Assembly (NCBI GenBank): GCA_023412765.1
Contig: JAEZBX010000017.1
Span: 1-16,540, forward strand
Reading direction: 5' to 3'
Origin: Bacteroidota bacterium
GTDB lineage: Bacteria; Bacteroidota; Bacteroidia; Cytophagales; Cyclobacteriaceae
DNA length: 16,540 nucleotides
Position numbers and translations under genes: made by a program. The notes under the pieces were generated by a model. That model searched no databases, had not been told where the DNA came from, and saw nothing but the letters and a program-made list of their open reading frames with translations. Below are positions 1 through 7,327 of the stretch, piece after piece (within the stretch, counting starts at the first letter, position 1; each line of letters starts with the position of its first letter).

Positions 1-107
1 TTAAGCCGTTCCGTACGCGGTTAGTTGAAGTGGATAACCTCGCCGATGTGATGAGCATCTTAGATGAAGTGGTGGCAACTTATTCCAAGTCTTTGTTGGT
101 GGCATAG
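1..107 (+). CDS. C-terminal end of an unrecognised protein (partial)
   Basis: An open frame enters from the left edge, reads codons from base 3 and stops at TAG (105-107), giving 35 residues (KPFRTRLVEVDNLADVMSIL and onward, ending KSLLVA). The residue mix is that of a normal soluble protein: an alternating charged and hydrophobic stretch suggesting a terminal helix. I recognise no family from so short a tail. It is the only plus-strand gene in the first 4 kb, and its stop lies four bases before the inverted-repeat element at 111, which may act as its transcript end. That this is coding is inferred from the open frame reaching the edge and from plausible composition. Confidence 0.5.
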   Translation, partial: KPFRTRLVEVDNLADVMSILDEVVATYSKSLLVA

Positions 108-110
108 ATC

Positions 111-246
111 TTACCGCATAGCCGCAAGGACGCAAAGACTACGGAAAGGAATTCTCAATCGTGATCTGATTAACACCAGGGAATTCCCATTAGAAAATGA
201 AAGTTATACGCTAATCTTCTTTGCGCCATAGCGCCCTTGCGGTTAA
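111..246. repeat. Imperfect inverted-repeat element with CCGCAAGG/CGCAAAG arms
   Basis: The left arm (111-137) contains CCGCAAGGACGCAAAG. The right arm (219-246), read on the other strand, contains CCGCAAGGGCGC and ends in CGCAAAG. The outer ends (TTAccgc) and the CGCAAAG blocks pair, with mismatches between. The interior holds AAGGAATTCT (146-155) and the palindrome GGGAATTCCC (179-188). Similar CCGCAAGG-CGCAAAG strings are, from memory, common between genes in Bacteroidetes genomes, so this is probably one copy of a dispersed non-coding repeat. It sits between convergent gene ends (the partial plus gene and the minus gene ending at 271) and could fold as a bidirectional terminator. No open frame of note lies inside. 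Confidence 0.55.
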
Positions 247-270
247 TACAAACTCACTAAAAATCAATCA

Positions 271-1095
271 CTATTTCAGGCTTAACTCTACGGCTACTGG
301 CAAGTGATCGGAAGGATAGTACTTTCCATCATTATCTGTGATAACGTGGTAGTCATCAGACTTCCATTCCTCTGAATGGAAAATGTAGTCGATTGGCTTG
401 CATTCCATTGAATTCACTGTGAAACTGCAGAAAGTGCCTGGCGGATTTGCTGGCGCAGGATCCACCAGTTTTACACCCTTTGTATCCATAATGGTTGCAT
501 ATGGTCCATCGTCTCGGGTACAGTTAAAATCTCCAGTAATAATTAACGGATAGTCTTTTGCAATCTCAGCTGCCTTTTGCTTCAGGAGGGCGGCGCTGTT
601 CTTCCGGGCTTCGACACCAATGTGATCAAAGTGAGTATTTATCATCAGAAATTCCTTGTTCGACTTCAAGTCTTTAAATGTGCCCCATGAAGCGACGCGT
701 GTAATTGCAGCATCCCAGCTTTTGCTACCTGGGACCGCAGGTGTTTCCGACAGCCAGAACGTATTCTGATTCAGTGCTTTAAACCGCGTCTTCTTGTACA
801 GTATTGCGGAATACTCACCTTTCGTTTTGCCATCATCACGCCCGACACCAATATGTGCGTAGCCCGGGAGGTTTTGAAGGAGGTCTGTCAATTGATGATG
901 TAATACCTCTTGTAAACCGATGATATCCGGATCATGTTTTTTAATGAGGTCATAGACCTTGTGTGTTCTCTTCGGCCATTGATTCACGCCATCGACAGCT
1001 GCATCCAGGCGAATGTTGTACGTCATGACCTTGATGGTTTGCGCTTGCGTATGGGAAAGCATCGTGATGAGAAGTAGTGAGAATAGTATTCGCAT
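271..1095 (-). CDS. Secreted endonuclease/exonuclease/phosphatase-family hydrolase
   Basis: This 274-residue protein has a signal peptide at about residues 1-19 (MRILFSLLLITMLSHTQAQ), so it should act in the periplasm or outside the cell. The rest is one EEP-fold (DNase I-like) domain. Metal and catalytic motifs appear in family order: N27 in TYNIR, E63 in LQEV, H155 in NTHFDH, D189 and N191 in GDFN, D236 in DYIF, and the closing D263-H264 in SDHLP. All expected active-site residues are present, so it is probably a Mg-dependent phosphodiesterase or phosphatase. Relatives act on DNA, sphingomyelin, inositol phosphates or lipids, and the substrate cannot be read from the sequence. The start is the ATG at 1095, directly before the signal peptide. 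The peptidase gene upstream on the same strand is 169 bp away across repeats, so a shared transcript is doubtful. Confidence 0.88.
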   Translation of the reverse strand: MRILFSLLLITMLSHTQAQTIKVMTYNIRLDAAVDGVNQWPKRTHKVYDLIKKHDPDIIGLQEVLHHQLTDLLQNLPGYAHIGVGRDDGKTKGEYSAILYKKTRFKALNQNTFWLSETPAVPGSKSWDAAITRVASWGTFKDLKSNKEFLMINTHFDHIGVEARKNSAALLKQKAAEIAKDYPLIITGDFNCTRDDGPYATIMDTKGVKLVDPAPANPPGTFCSFTVNSMECKPIDYIFHSEEWKSDDYHVITDNDGKYYPSDHLPVAVELSLK

Positions 1096-1143
1096 ATTAC
1101 TAAATCATTTTTTTGAATGTGTCTTCGTTGGTGAATTAGATAG

Positions 1144-1197
1144 GGAATAGGGAATAAGGTATAAAGGTATAAGGTATAAAGGTATAAAGGTATAAGG
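1144..1197. repeat. GGTATAA(A) tandem array with GGAATAGGGAATAAGGTATA leader
   Basis: Five head-to-tail units of GGTATAA or GGTATAAA run from 1158 to 1195 (8, 7, 8, 8 and 7 bp), preceded by GGAATAGGGAATAA and followed by a partial GG. The first 20 bases (1144-1163) recur exactly at 16514-16533 in the same orientation, so this is a dispersed family rather than a local slippage product. It lies between the peptidase stop and the hydrolase start, both on the minus strand. No protein-coding meaning is likely. Confidence 0.8.
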
Positions 1198-1235
1198 CGC
1201 CTGTCGACATCGTCGCACAATTTTAAATCGAGCCG

Positions 1236-1270
1236 ACCGTCCACCGATCACCGTTTACCGATTCTCACCG
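1236..1270. repeat. ACCGNNN heptad repeat abutting the peptidase stop codon
   Basis: ACCG occurs at 1236, 1243, 1250 and 1257 in exact 7-bp register and again at 1267, with variable three-base spacers. The last ACCG overlaps the TGA stop of the upstream-lying minus-strand peptidase (1265-1267). It is separate in sequence from the GGTATAA array 40 bp away but shares its 7-bp period. Degenerate heptad repeats of this style are known between genes in several bacterial groups. No function can be read from it. Confidence 0.55.
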
Positions 1271-3823
1271 GCTCGCCGCTGCATTTACGAACGAGCCATA
1301 AAAAATGGCATTCATCAATATCTTATTTGTTCCAAACCAAAATGCGCGGAAACTAATATTATCTGTAATACCGATAATTCTCCCCTGACCCATAACGGAC
1401 ACTCCGACAATAGAGCTGTTTTTTAGCTTTTCGTAATTCTCTTTGGAAATGTATCCACTCAACAATGGCGCAGCCGTAAATACCAGTGGATTGCCGTATG
1501 CATTTTTTGCTTTCTCCATAAATACGTTGTTGGTTTTGATTATTGCCATCGTTGGATTGTAATAGCCGAACAATAGGGGATGCGTTAGATCCGCAGTTGC
1601 CTGAAAAATAGCACCACTCGTTTGTTGTGCTCCAGAATATACGTCGATAAGATTATAAGGCCTTACACTGATGCTATCTTTTTTTGCAGATGATTTTTTC
1701 ATTTCGAATTTGCCAAGCCCATTATTGTTTAACCACTGCAATGTATTTTCGAGTCCAATCAGAACGCCTCCGTTTTGTACCCATGCTTTTAGTTTTTCTC
1801 TCCCACTATCTGATATTCGAAACGTTCCAGCCGTTGGCGGTATTATTATGGTGGTGTATCGAGTTACGTTCGATGAATTGAAAACTTCTACGGGTATCAA
1901 TGTAACTGGGATGCTAAATCGCGTATCGAGCATGTGCCATATCTCACCGGCATCGGTGGCGGAAAATCCATCGCCAACGAGCATCGCGATCTCGGGTTTC
2001 TTTAACGTTAGGAAAGAACCGCTGCCCAGACTTACTCCCTTGTAATCTAGCCCCGTATTGAAAGTATGAATATCAACACCATCTTTTGTCGCAATCTCAT
2101 TCAGAATATATTCTATCTGTTGAATACTTTTGTCTTGCTCGCTAAGCGGGATTATAATACTGCCTTCACCAAATCGTTTTCCATCGGCATTGTGAAAGGC
2201 CTTAGTCGCTACTTTAATTCTGATGTTGTTATTCAGCAGCCGGTAAATTGCGCGTGGTGAAAGGTACCCGGTAGATTCAAACGCGTAAGCGTATTGTGCC
2301 CTCCCATTAAACTTTCCAATGGGCGGATCCTTTACAGTTAATCTCTCACCGACCAACGATGTATTCTTCAATTCTTCGTTTTCTAGCCCGAACGCCAATG
2401 GTAGTGTCCAGCTCGATATATCGTAAAACAAACTATCAGTGAACTGTGTCCGTCTTTCGAACATGGATTTTATAAGCTTATACTGACGTTGTGCAGTTGG
2501 AATAACGTAGCTGGATTCATTGTCAAAATCTTTTCCATTGATCGTCGTTCGCGACTTGAGCTTATACACTTCGATTTCATGTGCCATTAAAAGTTCTGCC
2601 AGCTTGTATGACCTGTATTTGTCCCTCGATCCGATCAAATATGCTTTAATTGGATCTTTAGCAGCTTCACTAGCCATGTCGTTATAGAACTGTCGCTGAT
2701 GATTGAGAAAATCTACTCTCATTGCACGGATTGCATTTAATGTGCTCAGTACAGTTGTAAATTGATTTCGAACTGTAAAAGGGAAGCGGAGTACGCCATT
2801 CACGCTTTCCTGCGCGTGCCCTCGTGAACTTGCCTGCTCAAATAAGATTCCCACCGCGCCCTGCACATCGGGATAAGTTGAACCTTTGCCATAGTAGAAA
2901 TCATCGTAACTCTCCTGTGTATAATACAACGAGCCTAGTTCATCCAATGCTTTCGCATGAAATTCTCCCATTCTTTTCGTCAGTTCGATATTTCTTTGAG
3001 GCGTAAGCGGATGTACGCGAGAGGGTATTCCTGGCTGGAAGAAGAAGGTGGCGTTCGTGCCCATTTCATGGTGGTCAGTCAGGATATTCGGTTTCCATTT
3101 TTGAAAGCTTTTAATCCTTGCCTGCGACTCTGGGTGCTGCGCAACCATCCAATCCCGATTGAGATCAAACCAGTAGTGATTGAAGCGTCCGCCAGGCCAG
3201 GGTTCATTGTGTTCGTTATCCAGCGGGTCAGTTGATATGACCATGCTCTTGCGTGAATTTACCCAGCTGCTGAAGCGTTGCATACCGTCAGGGTTGTAAC
3301 AAGGATCAAAAAGGATAATGGTGTTCTTCAGATCCTTTTCAATCTCATCGCCCTGCGCAGCCGCAAGATGGTAGGCGGCAAGCAAAGCCGCATTCACCCC
3401 ACTTGCTTCATTTCCATGGATACTAAAACCTACATAGAAAACGACTGGCATATTCGCCACATTTAATGTTGATGAGCGCTTGGAGTCTGTCAACTGGGTA
3501 TGCTGCGTGCGAATCGATTCCAGGTTCTGGTGGTTCTCGGGTGAAGTAATGGTTAACAGCAACAGTGGCCTTGCTTCATATGTATATCCCGTTACCTCAA
3601 GACTAATGCGATCCGAAGCTTTATCAAGAGCATACATGTAATTAGTCAGGCGATCATGTGTCACATGCCATTCTCCTACCTCATGGCCGATGATGCTTTT
3701 CGGTGTCGGTATCTCTGGATTATAAGTTACGCCTTCAGGTAGGTAATAAGAGAGGTCCGGTTGTGCATTAGAATTACCCGCACAGAGTAGCGCAATGCAA
3801 AGGCAGAAAATATATTTTCGCAT
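1265..3823 (-). CDS. Exported M14-family zinc carboxypeptidase-like protein
   Basis: This 852-residue protein has a signal peptide at about 1-20 (MRKYIFCLCIALLCAGNSNA). The M14 metallopeptidase domain covers about 45-400. Zinc ligands H136 and E139 lie in HGNEASG. Substrate-site motifs follow at NPDG (177-180) and LNRDW (221-225, with R223). The third zinc ligand is H251 or H252 in TDHHEMG, and the catalytic glutamate is probably E329 in LFEQASSRG. All key residues are present, so it should be active. A C-terminal region at about 608-690 (AMLVGDG... IIIPP... GGVLIGLENT) resembles the class-I glutamine-amidotransferase-like fold often attached to large Bacteroidetes M14 proteins. The last 40 residues carry the FRAFWFGTNKILMNAIFYG-type tail of this subgroup. 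The start is the ATG at 3823. It is divergent from the TonB-dependent receptor. A role in peptide scavenging is inference. Confidence 0.9.
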   Translation of the reverse strand: MRKYIFCLCIALLCAGNSNAQPDLSYYLPEGVTYNPEIPTPKSIIGHEVGEWHVTHDRLTNYMYALDKASDRISLEVTGYTYEARPLLLLTITSPENHQNLESIRTQHTQLTDSKRSSTLNVANMPVVFYVGFSIHGNEASGVNAALLAAYHLAAAQGDEIEKDLKNTIILFDPCYNPDGMQRFSSWVNSRKSMVISTDPLDNEHNEPWPGGRFNHYWFDLNRDWMVAQHPESQARIKSFQKWKPNILTDHHEMGTNATFFFQPGIPSRVHPLTPQRNIELTKRMGEFHAKALDELGSLYYTQESYDDFYYGKGSTYPDVQGAVGILFEQASSRGHAQESVNGVLRFPFTVRNQFTTVLSTLNAIRAMRVDFLNHQRQFYNDMASEAAKDPIKAYLIGSRDKYRSYKLAELLMAHEIEVYKLKSRTTINGKDFDNESSYVIPTAQRQYKLIKSMFERRTQFTDSLFYDISSWTLPLAFGLENEELKNTSLVGERLTVKDPPIGKFNGRAQYAYAFESTGYLSPRAIYRLLNNNIRIKVATKAFHNADGKRFGEGSIIIPLSEQDKSIQQIEYILNEIATKDGVDIHTFNTGLDYKGVSLGSGSFLTLKKPEIAMLVGDGFSATDAGEIWHMLDTRFSIPVTLIPVEVFNSSNVTRYTTIIIPPTAGTFRISDSGREKLKAWVQNGGVLIGLENTLQWLNNNGLGKFEMKKSSAKKDSISVRPYNLIDVYSGAQQTSGAIFQATADLTHPLLFGYYNPTMAIIKTNNVFMEKAKNAYGNPLVFTAAPLLSGYISKENYEKLKNSSIVGVSVMGQGRIIGITDNISFRAFWFGTNKILMNAIFYGSFVNAAASR

Positions 3824-3952
3824 GCAGTTAAATTAAATAGCTGTGGTCCAATTGCCAACTATATTTTACGAATATTCACCCAAACGATTTCATCCTGGGA
3901 TTGATATAGTGTTAAGACATTGTAAATTTTTACATAAAAGATTTAATAATGC

Positions 3953-3987
3953 TTTGAAGCGAATGTGTTTTCCAAAAGGTATTTTTG
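3953..3987 (+). promoter_or_regulatory. Putative Bacteroidetes-type promoter for the TonB-dependent receptor
   Basis: TTTG at 3953-3956 and TATTTTTG at 3980-3987 match the Bacteroidetes -33 (TTTG) and -7 (TAnnTTTG) elements exactly. The spacer is 23 bp, at the long end of the usual range. Transcription would begin about 10-15 bases before the ATG at 4008. This supports 4008 as the start and argues against the in-frame ATG at 3843. The remaining divergent gap (3824-3952) is AT-rich and must also hold the peptidase promoter, for which I see no full consensus match. Confidence 0.4.
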
Positions 3988-4007
3988 TGCAACACATTAA
4001 CCACCTT

Positions 4008-7000
4008 ATGATAAGAATTCTACTTTCCTTCGGATTTGTGTGCCTAGCAATCACCAGCACTTACAGCCAGGGGGTCACAACCTCAACCATCAGCGGGATC
4101 ATCAGGGATCAAAATGGTCAGCCCTTGCCAGGTGCAACAATCATCGCGGAACACACACCTTCGGGTACCCAGTACGGTACATCCAGCCGGCCTGATGGCA
4201 CTTTCACAATTCCCAACACAAGGGTGGGTGGACCCTATACAATAACAACCACGTTCGTTGGGTATAATGAGGACAAACAGAACAACATCTATCTCAGTCT
4301 CGGGCAAACACATAACCACCGGGTTCAGCTTTCAGAAGCCGCTGTTGAACTGGAAGACATCGAAATTACAGCGCGCAGAGAAGATGTATTTAATAGCGAA
4401 CGTACAGGTGCATCGACGAATATTTCACAGGAACAAATTTCAAATCTTCCTTCTGTAGGGAGGAACCTGACTGACTTTACCCGTCTTACACCACAGGTAT
4501 CTGTTACAGCTAACCAGGGTATTTCCATCGCTGGTGCTAATAATCGCTATAATTCAATTTTTATTGATGGAGCCGTAAACAATGATGTGTTTGGTCTTTC
4601 AGAAACCGGTACCAATGGAGGGCAGGCGAATAGCATCAGTCCGATTAGTATTGATGCAATTGAAGAGTTTCAGGTAGTCATTGCACCTTTTGATGTCCGT
4701 CTCGGTGGGTTTGCCGGAGGAGGCATAAACGCTGTAACGCGAAGTGGTAGTAACAACTTTTCAGGTTCGGTTTATACTTTCTACAGAAAGGAGAAGCTGG
4801 CGGGAAAAACACCTACGGATGTTGAAGGTGGTGAAAGGGTAAAGCTGGACGATTTTACAGCTCAAACTACCGGGTTTAGATTGGGTGGTCCAATATTGAA
4901 GCATAAACTTTTCTTTTTTGTTAACGCCGAAATCCAAAGGGATGAGACGCCACAACCCTTTGACTATGCTACGTACAACGGTACACTTACGCAGTCCGAT
5001 TTAAATTCGCTTACAGACTTCCTGAGGTCACGGTACAACTATGATCCCGGTGGTTATCTTGACAATCCTTCCGAAACAAGAAGCGACAAATTCCTGGTAC
5101 GCCTGGATTACAACCTGAGCAACAGTCACAAATTGACAGTCCGGCACAGCTATACCAAGGGTGAAGCTTTTAAACGCGCCAGATCTTCAAACTCCACAAT
5201 CAATTTTGGGAACAACAGCGAGTTTTTCCCCAGTACTACCAATTCCACAGCTATCGAACTGAAAAGCTCTTTTGGAAATTCAAAGTCCAACAATCTTATT
5301 CTAGGCTACACGTCGGTGGTAGATGATCGCGGCTCCCTCGGTTCAGACTTTCCCAGGGTAACGATAAATGACGGAGCGAATCGGGTTATTTTCGGAACCG
5401 AACCATTTTCAACCATTAATCAGCTTAAGTCGAAGATCTTTACATTAACTGACAACTTTACGATTTATAAACAGAATCATGTTTTCACATTCGGAACACA
5501 TAATGAATATGCCAGTTTCTACAATGCATTCATCGGTAATGCATTTGGAACCTACACATTTGCCGACCTGAATAGTTTCTTAAATGAGCTGCCATCTACC
5601 GACTATGAAAGGAGTTATTCGCTTGTGGATAACGTTTCTGGAGATGGTACGAAGGCGGCGTCTGATTTCAAAACGTTGCAACTTGGTCTCTATGCGCAGG
5701 ATGAGATAACAGTGAATCAAAAACTGAGGGTTTCAGTCGGGCTCAGGGTGGATATCCCAATGTTTCTTAACAATCCTAAAGAGGATGTCTATTTTAACAG
5801 TGTAGTTATTCCAAAAATCCAGGCGGAGGGATACGATCTTCAGGGCGCGCGGGTCGGTGAAGTGCCGAAAGCCCAAATCATGCTATCCCCGCGCGTCGGG
5901 TTTAATTATGATTTAACTGGAGAGCAAACAACACAAATCAGGGGTGGCGTTGGGATTTTTACCAGTCGAATTCCTTTTGTCTGGCCTGGGGCAAGTTATA
6001 ATAATAACGGTATCCTTGTTGGCGCGATTCCTGGTAATGCAAACCCGCAGGTCCTCTTCAGGCCAGATCCAAACGATCAATATGATGCCCAGGATGTGGG
6101 TGCCGTCGCGGCTAGCCCTTCTGGAGATATTAATATTTTCGCAAAAGACTTCAAGTTTCCGCAGGTATTCAGGACATCCCTTGCCGTTGATCAGTTGCTG
6201 CCAGGCGGAATTGTCGGAACGCTGGAAGGAATATTCAGCAAGACGATGAATAATATTAATTATGAGCAATTCAATGTAAAGCAACCGACAACGAACCTGG
6301 CAGGTGTAGACAATAGGCCGAGGTGGAATAGAAGCGATCCGGTCGACGGTACCTATCGCCATATCCTTTTAGGGAAGAACACCAGCAAGGGTTACAGCTA
6401 TAATCTTACAATGCAGTTAAGAAAGAATTTTAATTTTGGTTTGTCGACAAATATTGGTTACACTTTTGGTAGATCAAAAGTATTGAACGAGGGTACATCG
6501 TCGCAAAATTCGTCTCAGTGGCGATACATCGAAAATGTAAATGGCAAGAACCGTCTTGATTTATCTTACTCGGATTTTGATCTGGGTTCAAGGATCGTCG
6601 CCAGTGTATCCTACCGCAAAGAATATTTGAACCACTTCGCCACGACAATCTCGCTCTTTTACAACGGCCAATCGGGTGCCCGCTATTCCTACATTTACAG
6701 GAATTCGTTACTAAATGACGATCCGCAGGCCAGCAATACGGACGGAGACCTTATCTACGTGCCAAGAAGTTATGCAACTTATGCTGATGCACTGGCTGCA
6801 GGAGAAATTCGTTTCTTACCTATTACTGGTAGCCAGTCCGTTAGTGAAGAGCAGCAATGGATTGATCTGAATGAATTTATTGAGAGTGATAAATACCTTC
6901 GTTCCAGGAGAGGACAGTACGCGGAAAGAAATGGTGATCGGCTTCCGTTTACCAACGTAATCGACTTAAGGGTTTTGCAGGATTTTTATATCACAGTAAA

Positions 7001-7247
7001 CTCAACTCGGCACACACTGCAGCTGAGCTTTGACGTTTTCAATTTTACCAACATGTTAAATAAGGATTGGGGACGACAATACTTCACTACGAATGAACAA
7101 TTCAGATTAATAGAATACGTGAGCCTGGGTGATGACAACATCCCTAATTTCCGTTTTCAAAAGCCAACCAGCATTGCCAATATTGATGATTCTGGATTGA
7201 TAAGTTCGCGCTGGCAGGCGCAAATTGGTGTGCGCTATTCGTTCTAA
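4008..7247 (+). CDS. Oar-like TonB-dependent outer-membrane receptor
   Basis: This is a 1079-residue protein when started at the ATG at 4008, where a clean signal peptide begins (MIRILLSFGFVCLAITSTYS). An in-frame ATG 55 codons upstream would bury that signal peptide and lies ahead of the likely promoter. Domains in order: a carboxypeptidase-regulatory-like beta sandwich (about 25-120; SGIIRDQNGQPLPGATI), a plug domain (about 125-240; SVGRNLTDFTRLTPQ, IFIDGAVNNDVFG, GGGINAVTRSGSN), and a long beta barrel ending in the outer-membrane signature RYSF. The SVGRN-DFTRLTPQ pattern and the absence of a SusD partner point to the Oar subgroup rather than a SusC glycan importer. The substrate is unknown; Oar relatives have been linked to protein export and adhesion. 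The gene is monocistronic, bounded by a divergent neighbour and a terminator. Confidence 0.92.
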   Translation: MIRILLSFGFVCLAITSTYSQGVTTSTISGIIRDQNGQPLPGATIIAEHTPSGTQYGTSSRPDGTFTIPNTRVGGPYTITTTFVGYNEDKQNNIYLSLGQTHNHRVQLSEAAVELEDIEITARREDVFNSERTGASTNISQEQISNLPSVGRNLTDFTRLTPQVSVTANQGISIAGANNRYNSIFIDGAVNNDVFGLSETGTNGGQANSISPISIDAIEEFQVVIAPFDVRLGGFAGGGINAVTRSGSNNFSGSVYTFYRKEKLAGKTPTDVEGGERVKLDDFTAQTTGFRLGGPILKHKLFFFVNAEIQRDETPQPFDYATYNGTLTQSDLNSLTDFLRSRYNYDPGGYLDNPSETRSDKFLVRLDYNLSNSHKLTVRHSYTKGEAFKRARSSNSTINFGNNSEFFPSTTNSTAIELKSSFGNSKSNNLILGYTSVVDDRGSLGSDFPRVTINDGANRVIFGTEPFSTINQLKSKIFTLTDNFTIYKQNHVFTFGTHNEYASFYNAFIGNAFGTYTFADLNSFLNELPSTDYERSYSLVDNVSGDGTKAASDFKTLQLGLYAQDEITVNQKLRVSVGLRVDIPMFLNNPKEDVYFNSVVIPKIQAEGYDLQGARVGEVPKAQIMLSPRVGFNYDLTGEQTTQIRGGVGIFTSRIPFVWPGASYNNNGILVGAIPGNANPQVLFRPDPNDQYDAQDVGAVAASPSGDINIFAKDFKFPQVFRTSLAVDQLLPGGIVGTLEGIFSKTMNNINYEQFNVKQPTTNLAGVDNRPRWNRSDPVDGTYRHILLGKNTSKGYSYNLTMQLRKNFNFGLSTNIGYTFGRSKVLNEGTSSQNSSQWRYIENVNGKNRLDLSYSDFDLGSRIVASVSYRKEYLNHFATTISLFYNGQSGARYSYIYRNSLLNDDPQASNTDGDLIYVPRSYATYADALAAGEIRFLPITGSQSVSEEQQWIDLNEFIESDKYLRSRRGQYAERNGDRLPFTNVIDLRVLQDFYITVNSTRHTLQLSFDVFNFTNMLNKDWGRQYFTTNEQFRLIEYVSLGDDNIPNFRFQKPTSIANIDDSGLISSRWQAQIGVRYSF

Positions 7248-7268
7248 GATTCTGAATAGTTAACGCTG

Positions 7269-7299
7269 AAGCAGCTCGTCGTGAGCTGCTTTTTATTTT
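7269..7299 (+). terminator. Rho-independent terminator after the TonB-dependent receptor
   Basis: The perfect 9-bp stem AAGCAGCTC / GAGCTGCTT with a five-base loop (GTCGT) occupies 7269-7291 and runs directly into TTTATTTT. It sits 22 bases after the receptor stop codon and 28 bases before the transglycosylase start, so the two genes are probably transcribed separately. Confidence 0.88.
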
Positions 7300-7327
7300 A
7301 AGTGGGATTGAGTATTTTCATATCCCT

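Noticed and set aside
1023..1244. Minus-strand 73-residue open frame with a YLYTLYLYTL stretch
   Set aside because: It is the translation of the GGTATAA array plus the start of the hydrolase in another frame; low-complexity artefact.
1144..1270. Possible CRISPR array
   Set aside because: Units are 7-8 bp without spacers of uniform length, and no cas genes are nearby.
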